Shown here piece after piece: positions 1-10,000 of a stretch of 12,600 nt of DNA. Origin of the DNA: Goniomonas avonlea (taxonomy: Eukaryota > Cryptophyceae > Goniomonadida > Goniomonadaceae); assembly GCA_003573635.1 (NCBI GenBank), contig QUTJ01031545.1:1-12600 (forward strand). The letters are read 5' to 3'. Each line of letters begins with the position of its first letter. The first letter of the stretch is position 1. The position numbers and the translations under genes are program-made. Under the pieces are notes generated by a model, which saw only the letters and a list, made by a program, of their open reading frames with translations, had not been told where the DNA came from and made no database searches.

Positions 1-114
1 AAATCCAGATTCCAAATTTAGACCCCTATCGGAGGACTGGAACCTTCCGAACGCTGGGCCTCAATCGGCCGATTTGTTGCCCATACAAAAAAAAATCGAC
101 CGTTGGCGAGTGAG

Positions 115-198
115 GTTTCGACCGCCCTATCGACGATAACTCTGGCTGTGTTGCGGCCAGAAGTTTCGACCGCCCTATCGACGATAACTCTGGCTGTG
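115..198. repeat. Perfect 36-bp direct repeat, two copies, 48-bp period
   Basis: Bases 115-150 are repeated exactly at 163-198, separated by a 12-bp spacer (151-162). Each copy begins GTTTCGACC and ends CTCTGGCTGTG. Each contains the inverted repeat TATCG-A-CGATA (128-138 and 176-186), a symmetric shape typical of a dimeric protein-binding site. Identity falls off at once on both sides, so this is a discrete unit and not part of a longer duplication. The period is a multiple of three, so overlapping open frames on both strands contain a 16-residue peptide repeat. I treat that as a by-product. Confidence 0.9.
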
Positions 199-653
199 GG
201 CTGCTCTCTGGCTACTGAGCCATGCCATGATGTGCGCCGATTGGATAGGCGGAACAAGCTCTTGTCACATTGTTCGCCTTGGTCACACACAAAGCGAAAT
301 TGCTCCAAAACAAGAAACAACAAGACAGACAAGAAAGAAAGTGCAGAAGCGCAATTGGACAACGAAACTGGATTCTCCGTAGCAGCCAAAGCCAGCAGGC
401 GCGGGGGTTATTGGCACGTGTGACAAGTTGATCTGATTTTTTATATATTTTATGATAATGAACACCTTATATCATTCATTTTTGTTTGCCTTAAGCTGAC
501 CCAATTGCAGACACATGAACAGGAATTAACAGCAAGAATTGCCCAAGTGAATCGATTCCACTACAGGAATCGAAAAGCTGGAATCTCTGAGTACTAACAC
601 AAGAAAAAAGTCGTACCTCGTGTCCGAGTCACTGCCTCGATGCAGATATATAG

Positions 654-679
654 ATATATATATATATATATATATATAT
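654..679. repeat. AT dinucleotide microsatellite
   Basis: Thirteen uninterrupted AT units lie at 654-679. They are flanked by nearly self-complementary sequence (GATATATAG on the left, CTACGATATC on the right), so the whole of about 645-689 could fold as a hairpin or cruciform. It lies about 370 bp upstream of the start codon. It is probably neutral and length-variable. Confidence 0.9.
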
Positions 680-778
680 CTACGATATCACCAGGAAGAT
701 TCCCTGGAGATCATCAGTTGTTCACCACCGCAACCGAAACAACCTGTATATCGACTGAATCGTCGCGTACTTTCCACA

Positions 779-1090
779 ATGGTTTCAAATTTAAATCATG
801 TACTTTTTTCGGAGATCGGTGGTCTTCAGATGCCGATTCGTGGCTCGTGGAAGAAGGTGACGGTCTATTGGCGGTACTTTCAGACCAATTTCGTTCCAAT
901 CAATGGAAAATATGAATTATTGAGACGAACTTTCCCCGACAAAATACTCCGGCGGGCCGCTGGAACCGACGTAATCGATCGCCCAGAAATGACGACGACA
1001 ACGAGGGTTCAGAGAATTAGCAGCTCGCGCTCTGTTCTCAACAAGGAACGATGGCAGCCACTGCAAGCTCTGCGGAACAAAAGGTTTTGA
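779..1090 (+). other. Upstream ORF overlapping the main start codon (103 codons plus stop)
   Basis: An ATG at 779 (A at -3, G at +4, a strong Kozak context) opens a frame that ends with TGA at 1088-1090, 40 bases past the main ATG at 1051 and in a different frame. I recognise no domain. The composition is basic with a Thr/Arg/Ser-rich end, as expected of translated noncoding DNA. If the mRNA begins upstream of 779 this ORF would compete with the main protein. If transcription starts after about 992 it is irrelevant. Two more ATGs in the leader open a six-residue ORF (903-923) and re-enter this same frame (989). I consider a real gene product unlikely. Confidence 0.25.
867..900. promoter_or_regulatory. 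CCAAT/ATTGG cluster, candidate promoter element
   Basis: Three CCAAT-box pentamers lie within 34 bp: ATTGG (reverse orientation) at 867-871, CCAAT at 885-889 and CCAAT at 896-900. They sit about 150-185 bp before the start codon, a usual position for the NF-Y class of promoter elements in eukaryotes. No clear TATA box stands at a fixed distance, although an AAAATATGAATTATT tract follows at 907-921. Pentamers are common by chance, so the clustering is suggestive only. Confidence 0.35.
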
Positions 1091-4000
1091 CAGCAACGTT
1101 TCAGAGACTCTGTTGCCTCATTGATGGAGTCCCTGCTGCGCGCGCTCAAGCGCTAGCAGGACGGGGATTGCCTGGGTTCGAGGTGGATGGGCTCAAGGCC
1201 ACCCTAAAGGCGGGCATCAGCTCGTACAACGCCAAGGTAAAAAGGCTGGCTGTGCACGCACTTGAAGCATTTATGACTGCTCTAGAGCGGGACCAACTGA
1301 AGGTGAGCTCTCGTCATTTGTGCGGGTTATCGGCTCGATGAGCTCATGCCAGCTCCACGCAGCTCTCAGGAAGCAAACAATTTATTCTTGGGTTTTTGGT
1401 TCAGATCATCCTTCCATTTGGCGTGAAACTTCTCGCGTGCCCGAGCTATTCTCGCTTCGCTGGTGCATTTGCGCCTGTCCTCTGCTGGTGGATTCGTCAG
1501 GTCAGAACCATTGGAGAGACCCCAGAGGGTGCCCAGTTCGCTCCCAAGGTTCTGGATAAAGTGCGGGAAGTATTACTGAGCCAGCAGCAGTTCATACCTC
1601 TGCCTGCATCTTTCCAAGAGGTTGTCATGACCCGCAAATGGCAAGAGCACAAAAGCACGTCGGTGATTCCACCAGGATCAGAGGGCAAGATTCGCTATAT
1701 GATGGCGGCACTCGTTGCTATTTCAGAGTGTTCGGGGCAAAGTCGAGACAGAATATTTGAGATCATCCAGTTCTGCCTTGCGCCGAGCTCCAAGTCAGCG
1801 GATGCTGCGACGAATCAGCACGACGCGGACCTCCGCCTCTGGGACGCAATTGCTCCCAACCCCTCCGCCCTCCAAGTAATTGTTGCGGCGTTTGTTAATC
1901 CTCTGGTTGTGGCAAAAGTGGCTTGCGATGGAGGCAGGGGCGTCAGCAAGCCTGTGGACGAGAGCTTGCACAAGTGCACGGGCAAGGAGGGCATAACCAA
2001 CAGTGCTCCCCAATCGTGGAAAGTAACCTGGAGCGACGGACTCCAGGACACGGTTCCAACGTCCTTGCATGCTCGTCGAACTCGCCCCGTCGAGTTGATG
2101 CACCACATCATTTCGTCCTGCCACTGCGACCGCGACCGGAAGGGGGACCGCATCCGCATGTTAACGACTGCAATCGAAAAGGCCTCGATCCGATCCGAGG
2201 CCAACCTGTTCTCTGAGTTGCTGGCGGTGATTGTAGCCAGCCTTCCCTGCAGCGACGCGACCCCCGAGGTCCCAAGGCTTGTCGCGACGGTCATCAAACG
2301 TGGCATCGAGCTGTCGAGTGAGTTCGTGTATGAGACCCTGCTGTTCTCCATTGACAACCGTCGCTTGTGGATGGATGCCCTCGCGAGCCTGGCGCCCCTT
2401 GCCACCTCGCTGCGCACGAACATGGACAGTATCTCTCAGGAGCTGTGCGATCGGTGCAGCGCGTTGATCTACTCTACCCTGTCAGCGACGCTCCCAGTCG
2501 AGATCGGCGTTACGCTGCGCGGTGTCGCCGTGCACCAAGTGCTCGCTGGCACCGCTGCCGCCGAGGACGGACGCGTCAAGGCCGGGCATGTCATTGTTTC
2601 CGTTGACGGCGTCGAGGCCGACGCGAACAATATCCGCTGGCTCCTCCTCGGAGCTCCCGGCGCTCAGAGAGTGGTGCGGTTCCGGGCACCACTCGAGCCA
2701 GAGCTGTATCAAGTTGAGTTCGAGCTATCTCCAGTGGAGGAGCCCGACCGCGCCCTGGCTGTTGGCACACAGTGGCTGGCGATGCTCGTCAAACCGGCCA
2801 AGGAGTGCGGCTACGGCTCCACCTTGCAGGTCCAACCACCTGAGTTTTGGTCCACACTGCTGCTGCGATTGAGCGGGGCGGCGGTTGACCCAGACGCAAA
2901 AGGTGCTTGCCTGCGTGTGTTGCTGACGCTGGCGAAGCACACGGCAAGCAACGTGATCGGTGAAGTCGTCGACATGCTCGGGCCCGCGTTACCGGACCGC
3001 CTCGCTGCTGAACGGACCAACCACTGCCTGGACCTCCTCCAGTCGGTGTGTAACGCCCCCCTGCGTCTCCGGTTTCTCACCTCCGGGTCAACCGGGGTGA
3101 ACGAGTCAGACGACGTCAAGGCCCACCAAGTCGAGCTTCTCGGCAATCTTCTGCAGTGCGACAACCGGCGGTGGCACGACTTCGCCGTGTCGTTGCTGCT
3201 CGATATCGAGGCGCAAAACCCCGTTGTGCTTCGCGAACCGACCGCGGCTCTCGCTGTGGCGGCTGTGCTGCGGTGGTGGCTCGCTCCAGGCGAGGTTGCG
3301 ATGCCGGTCGGGGCGCCGATGCTGGTTCTTGCGCTGGTTGCTCGGTTTCCTGGGCTCGGGGCGACTGTGGCGAGCGCCATCGGCGTTTCCCAGGAGACGC
3401 ACGATCTTCTTCACCGCGTCAAGCTTGACAAGAGGTGGTACCTTGACCTCCTTGCCCTCCTTGACAGCAGAGAGTACGTGCAAGATGGGGCCGAATCCAT
3501 CGCCGAGGCTGTGCTGGCTTCCCTGTTCCAGCTCACCTCGGGCACGAGTGCGGTGGTCGTCGAGGAGGGCACGCTGCGGTTCAACCTCGACGTTGTCACC
3601 GCCCTCGCTCAGTCTGAGGCTGGTCGCCCGCTGTTTGACCGGCTCCTGTCCGGCAGTTGCACCATGAAGTCGTTGATGGACACGCTCGGCACCAAGTACA
3701 ACCGCGACTGCGCTCCGTTGCTCGCCCACATCCTCTCCTTCTCGGAGGAAGAGACGCGGGTGCTGCTCGACAACCTGGGCAAGGTTGCCCAGAGTGGCAT
3801 GTTAAGCCCGCCAACTCACGGTGCCGACAACCTTACCGGGGACCACGTGGAGTTCTTCTCCGAGATCTCCAGCCAAGCCGACACCAAGATCAAGGCTACG
3901 CCTGACAGCTTCAGACGGGTCGTTGCGCTCCTCACCCCCGCGGCCGCGGAGCCACCGCGTCCGTGCCAGGACGCTGCCTCTGAGTCGAGCACGGAGGCAG

Positions 4001-7000
4001 TTCGCGCTTTGAGCAACCTGCTCCCGTCCCGGCCTGCGACGTCGAGCCCTGCCGCAGAAACCAAGCTGGTGCTGACGCAGTCAACGCGCGTCAACGTTGC
4101 GAAGATCTGTGAGGTGCTGCACGATCCGGTGCCGCTGTTGCTCGAGGGACCGACGGGCGTTGGGAAGTCGGCCACCGTGGACGCGGCAGCCAAGATGAAC
4201 GGCCAGAGGCTCGTGCGGTTCAATATGTCGTCCCGCGTGACCATTCAGGACTTCTGTGGCAAGGTGGGCCTGGTCTACAGGGAGGAGACCAGGATGGAGG
4301 ACTTCGTGTTCACCAAGCAGCCGTTCACGGAGGCGTTCGAGAACGGGTACTGGCTCCTCCTCGACGAGCTCAACCTCGCNCCTGACACCGTGCTGCAATG
4401 CATCGAGAACGCGCTTGACACCGGCGTGCTGACCATCTACGACTCCAGCTCTGCCGAGCAGCACACCCTCAAAATCAAGCGCCACCCGGGCTTCCGCCTC
4501 TTCGCGACTCAGAACCCGAACTCGGGGTTCTTCAAGGGCAAGCGGGAGAAGCTCTCCGCCTCCTTCCTCAACAGGTTTCGCAGCTTCACCTTCGACCAGC
4601 TGCCCAGGTCCGAGTGGCGGGAAATCATCACAAAGCGCCTGAACCAGCCCGGAGGAGCAGTCGGCGAGGTCGGGCTCTGCCAGCAGCTGGCCGACATGAT
4701 GCTGGACCTGCACTTTAGCGTGCAGGGCTCCGTCCTGAGCAGGACGGAGCTCTTCAAGGAGCGAACCCCCTACTCTGAGGTTTCGATCCGCGAGCTGCTC
4801 AAGTGGATCGAGTACGTGCTGCTGACAGCGGCAGACCCCGACAAGGCGGCTGCCTTGGCCTCGCTCGACGTGGCCAAGCCCACGATGTCAATGTTTGGGT
4901 GGCTGGTGTACGGGGCTCGATTCCGCTCGCAAGGATCAGAGCAGCTCAAACGGCTCTTCCATGCGCAGAACTTCGCTCAGGGGCTGCTGCAGGGTGACCT
5001 CTCGATGGCTATCGCGAGCTCTGGCGCAGCAGCCACGACCCTGACCTTGCAGGGTGGGGGGGCCCCAGCGGTCGATATGCAGTGGAGCAGTCCGTCCTCG
5101 GAGGGCTTGACGTCGAGCCTCCCTGAGGAGCTCCAAGACTTCCTCGAGGACCAGGGTGCCTGGCAAACGTTCTTCGTCGACGTCCACCAGGCAGCGTGCC
5201 GCGTCTTGACGAGCAGTGAGTTCATACAGGCCCACGGTCTGTACAACATCTCCCCACAGTGGCTCCTCCAAGCCCTCGAGCGGGCCAAGGCCGACGCCGA
5301 GGCGGCCGGCGACAGGGAGACCCTCGTCAAGACCTTCGTGCTGGTCTACCTCGCCAAGCTCCGCCACTCTGCCGCCCGAGCTACCCTCTTCGCGGCGATA
5401 CAGCCGCTCCTGACCGACCCAATCGAGTTTTCAGACTCTGACGTCGGGGTTCTCCAGGTCGCCCCCGAATGGTCCTTCGCGCCGTCCCAGCGCGTGCTGC
5501 GCCTGTGGAGGTCGCTGGCCCTGGCCTCGCGCCTCAAGTGCCCGATCCTCGTCTCCGGCGACGAGTCGGCCGGCAAGAGCGCGGCGCTGGTGGCGTTCGC
5601 GCGCCTCCAGGGTGTCAGCCTGTCCCAGTGCTGCCTGACGCCGGAGACAGACCCGGCAGTCATGGTGGGGCAGCTCACGCCGTCGGGTGCAGCAAGTGGC
5701 GCGCGCATCCATTGGACCAACGGGGTCGTGACTGAGGCCGTGGAGAAGGGGAGCTGGGTCGTGCTGGATAACCTCAGCTCGGCAGAGGCGTCGGTGCTGG
5801 AGCGGCTCAATCCGGTGCTTGAAGAGCCTGCTGAGTGGCTCCTGACTGAGAACGGGCAAACCACCCCCATGCCTATCGCCGACGGCTTCCGGATTGCCGC
5901 CACGATGACGTCGGCGTCCGCTGGCAACCGTGCCGGAACCGAGCTGTCGCCTGCGCTGTACAATCGCTTCAGCACCATCCACATGGAGCGGTTTCCCGCG
6001 GACGCGCAGGAAGAGTTTGCCGCAGAGATTGCCGAGATTGCGAAGAACAACCTTGCCGACACGGCCGACACCAGTGTGGACCTGGTTGTCGACGTGTGCT
6101 GGCTGATCGTGTCTCGGGCGCGCACCCTCAAGTACCCGGTCACCCTCCGCAGCCTGTGCCGCCTGGTCAACAGCGCGTTCAAGCTCCGTGTCCAGTACCC
6201 AGACATCTCCTTCGAGTCTAGCATCTGGGCTGCGTTTTCAGTCACCCTGGGCGGGTTCCTCAACGACGGAGGCGACTGCTCAGCGCAGGTCCGGGACCTC
6301 CTCAGCGGCAACGGCCCAGTGCAGCTCCCGCGCTTTTGCGGCTCCATCAACTTTGACAGCGGTGAGCACGTGCTGCCGACGGACCGGCAGCGGTTGGCCG
6401 ACTCAGTTCTCGGCTGCATCCGCTGCGGCGAGCCCATACTCTTGGAAGGACCCGCCGCGGTGGGGAAAACCTCGCTGGTGGACTACATCTCGAGGCACGA
6501 CGAGCACTCGCGACGGCACGGCAAGGCCAACAAGCTCCTGCGCGTGAACAACTCCGCGTCCACGACGATCCAGGACTACCTGGGGTCGTACCTGCCCACC
6601 GGCACCGNGCAGTTCGAGTTCCAGCCAGGGGCGCTGTACCTTGCGATGAAGGAAGGGTACTGGTTCCTTGCAGACGAGTTCAACCTCGCCGAGCCCGCCG
6701 TCATGAGCACGCTCTTCCCTCTGCTCGAGGGTCAGAACTGCATCCAGATCCCGGGCACCGACAAGACCGTGTACGCAGCCGAGGGCTTTCGNTTCTTCGC
6801 AACGCAGAACGACGCCAACTACGCCAACCGCCACGAGCTCCCCGTGGCGCTGCGCAACCGCATGATGCAGGTCAACATCGCCGACTTCTCGGAGGCTGAC
6901 CTCTGTGAGGTGATTCACAGGCGGCAGGAGCCGGGGCGCGACGACGAGGCTCCAGACCCAGTCGCGGCCGGCCATCTCGCCAAGCTCTACCTAGAGCTGG

Positions 7001-10000
7001 TCAAGAACGCGAGCCTGCGCATCACGATGCGCGACGTCGTCAAGCTCGTGCACCGGCGGCACCGCGTTCGCGGGCTCGACGGCAACCCCTTGTCGTGGCT
7101 CGAGGCCGGCATCTCGCTGCTGGGGTCCAAGGTCCCCCCGCAGCACCCCTCTCACCAGCACTTGGGGGACGCGTTTGTAGCTGGGTTTGGCCAGCCCGCG
7201 CAAGTAGCGTTCAAGAAGCTGGAGAAGTCGCCTCTGTCAGAGGTGGTTGCGCACTCGGACGGCTCGTGCTCGTTCGTGTCTGGCCAGATCAAGGTGACGC
7301 TCCCGAACGTTGACCTCTCAAAGAGCGACGTCTTTGGCANGCCCATNAAGTTCGAGAACCCGTACCGGTCCCCCCAGCCCTTCATCCGCGCGCTGGTAGC
7401 CATGGCCGCTGCCACACACGCCCGCGAACCCGTGCTCCTGATTGGTCCCAGCTGCTTCAAGACCTTGCTTGTAGAGACCTGGGCGGCGATCGCTAGTCGG
7501 TCAGAGGACCTCCAGACGGTCCATCTTGCGCCAGACACCGAGACCTCCGACCTCGTGGGGCAGATCCAGCCGTTTTCCTTGCGCGACGTGCTGTCGTCGT
7601 TGAGCACAAACGCGGCGACAATGTGGAGCCGGCTGAAGACGCTGCCGGCCACCGCCTCGAGCACGCTGTCCCCGGAAGAGGCAGACACCGTCGCGTACTT
7701 AAACCGACACATCAACGGCATCGCGGACTCGAGCAACCCCGTGCCGTCGATTCCCGAGATGATCGACAAGTACAGACAGCTCCTCACTGCGCAGGAGGAT
7801 GGNCCCAGCCCCCAGGACGAGCGGGCGCGCGAGGAGGAGGAGCAAGACGCGGAGCTGAGGTGGCGCCAGAACGTGTTTGGTGGCGAACACTCTGTGCGGT
7901 CCGAGTTCAACCTCGACCTGAAGGACTTCGCGCAGCCGTCGGACCTCGGTGCCGCAGAGCAGGAGGAGTTCTCCGCCTACGACTTGCTCCTCGACGACGC
8001 TGACCTGCTCCACGACGACATGTTTGGCACCACTGGGTTAGATGAGGATCCAGGCTTGACCGGAGCCGTTGCTCCCGAGGCAGCTGGCCCCACAGACCTG
8101 GCTTTTGACGGGGCCGTGACTGGACCCACCGACCTTGACTTTGACGGGGACGACCTTGCTCTAGGCGCGGGCGGGCCGGGCCTCAGGGCTGGCCCAACCG
8201 ACCTCACANTNGGCGACTCCGCAACGAAGCCATCGCCCGGAGCGACGTCCTCTAGTCCCGAGGTGTTAGCCGTGCCGGCGAGCGCAGACGGTCCAACAGN
8301 TCTGGCGCTNGGCGCGGACTCGTTCGCAGACTCCGCCAGCTGGCTTGCAGTGACCCCGCCTGGTTCAGGCGACGGGTCTCCTGCCCTCGGTTGGCAGCCG
8401 TTGCATGCCGACGCGGGTCCAACGGACCTGTCCCTGGACGGCTACGACACTGTGGACCTTGACAGCTTCGTGGTCGTCTACAAGGAGGAGGAGCTCGACC
8501 TCGGCGCGTTCTTGGGAGGAGCCGCTGCTGTGGAGGGGCCCGACCCTGTCGTGGACGACACGCTCAGGCCGCAGTCTGTCCGTGACCGTGCGTCGGTGTT
8601 CGGCGCCACAACGGCAAGGACNTCCTCGAAGGCCTCGGCGCTGCAGCGCCAGGCAGCAGCGACGGAGGGCAGCTCTCCCATCGCAGACGAAGCCTCTCCC
8701 AAGGCAGATGCCGAGGAGGCAGGTCCCACGATGCTGTCTTTCGACGAGGACGGTNACGACGAGGGCAATGGTGGCTTGATGTTGCCGCCCTTCGACGGCT
8801 TTGATGGTGTCGGCTCGAGGAGAGCAGACGCTAGCCAGGATGAGGCTCAGAGAGAGCTGGACCAGCAATGGGAGTACCGCTACGCGTTGGAGGACTTAGT
8901 GCTGCAGACTGTGCGCAGTCGCGCCACGCTGCCGCTGCCTGTCGATCTCGAGGAAGCCATGTGCCAGCTGATCCAGACGCTCAGCTCCGACGTTGGGCAG
9001 GCCATCCTCTCTCGCGATGCAGCGCTCGCTGAGCTCCGCACCAAGATCGTCCACTTGTGGGGGATCGTCGACCCGAGCTTCGCGTGTGCGCCTGGCGGGG
9101 CGCCTCAGCCGTCGTCGAGCGACAAGCCCGTCTTCCTCTTCCGAGATGGCCCAGTGGCCTCCAGCATCAAGAGCGGCAAAATCCTGTTCCTGGAGGACTT
9201 TGACATCCCGAGTCAGGCTGTCACAGAGCGTCTGAACAGCCTGCTGGAGCCGACGCCGTCGTTCAGCATCACCGAAGACATCACGCTCAGCCAGCACGAC
9301 ATCCCAGTCCTCCCGCAGTTCCTTGTATTCGCCACGGTGCACCAAGAGAACGAGATGGCCAAGCTCAACCTGAGCCCTGCCACGCGGTCGCGATTCACTG
9401 AGATCCGGGTGCAGCCTTACAGCGTCGAGGAGCTCCGGGAGTTGGTCGAGTTGGCGGTCAACCCCTCCAAGGGGCCGGAGGGGCAGGAGGCCGTGGACAT
9501 CATGATGGCGCTCCGCGAGCTAGCGGTGAGNGCGCCCGGCTGGCACAACAAGCACGACGTGCACACGCTGTTCCGCATGGTCGACTTTGTGCGCGAGCAC
9601 GACCCCGCCATGCNCCTGTCCCAGCGCGCCTGGCTGGGCGCTCGCTTCTTCTACTTTGACGGGTTTTCGGTCACGGAACAGCTGAAGCTGCTCGCTGAGT
9701 GCAAGCTGCCTGGCGCACGGAGCCAGCGGGAGCTGTTTGCTCTGCCGACCCCGACGCACGGCGCGCTCGTCCTGGACCTCGCCAAGGAGACGATGATGGA
9801 CGCCAGCAGCGCAGCCAACCCTGAGTCTGACCTGAGCACGTCTGATCTCGAGCTCGCGCGCATCATGGAACCGCTCGACGACGACGAAGACGACCACCAG
9901 AGGGCGCTGGAAGAGGCCGTTGCCAACAGCTTCCCGAGCGATGCGGAGGTCTATCAAGCTGCAAGGCGCTACCGAATCAGGTACACCGGCGTTTGCTTTG

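Larger units (their letters stand above)
1..1050. other. Upstream noncoding region, no gene recognised
   Basis: This stretch is less GC-rich than the gene that follows and has short homopolymer and AT tracts, for example a run of nine A at 87-95 and an AT-rich block at about 430-480. Open frames here are short, mostly depend on non-ATG starts, and match no family I recognise. No tRNA or rRNA pattern was seen. It probably holds the promoter and 5' leader of the gene at 1051, and perhaps regulatory DNA of an unseen gene to the left. The repeat pair, AT run, CCAAT cluster and upstream ORFs are listed separately. I see nothing else in 199-640 beyond a 10-bp perfect palindrome, GAATCGATTC, at 549-558. 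Confidence 0.6.
7357..9459 (+). other. AAA+ module D, degenerate and split by a long insertion
   Basis: The P-loop position reads LLIGPSCFKT: the Gly before Lys2103 is missing, so the loop is one residue short. T-S-D-L-V-G-Q (2131-2137) marks the strand after it. Walker B comes only at about residue 2677 as ILFLEDFD (Glu2681, Asp2682), followed by VTERLNSLLEP. Sensor 1 is FATVHQ (His2730 for Asn). Arg2747 in RSRF keeps the finger. About 515 residues separate the two halves. ATP hydrolysis here is unlikely. The clear homology on both sides of the insertion shows one module, not two broken ones. Confidence 0.75.

Noticed and set aside
18-389. Minus-strand frame with a hydrophobic segment and a peptide repeat
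   Set aside because: It needs a TTG start, the repeat is only the 36-bp DNA repeat translated, and nothing supports expression.
103-423. Plus-strand frame across the 36-bp repeats
   Set aside because: It starts at TTG, has no domain, and exists because the 48-bp period is a multiple of three.
474-490. TCATTCATTTTTG, loosely like an oomycete initiator element
   Set aside because: The match is partial, it is more than 500 bp from the start codon, and the organism is unknown.
592-598. TACTAAC, identical to the yeast intron branch site
   Set aside because: No matching donor or coding context lies nearby, so it is probably chance.
640-915. ATG-initiated frame through the AT microsatellite
   Set aside because: It encodes an Ile-Tyr run from the AT repeat and then unremarkable sequence. 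It is at most an upstream ORF.
3241-3372. Possible membrane segment in a hydrophobic stretch before the AAA+ modules
   Set aside because: The run is interrupted by Arg, Glu, Pro and Gly and fits packed helices better than a membrane span.
5346-6437. Long open frame on the minus strand opposite module B
   Set aside because: It lies antisense to clear AAA+ coding sequence, has no recognisable domain, and is expected because GC-rich third positions remove stops from antisense frames.
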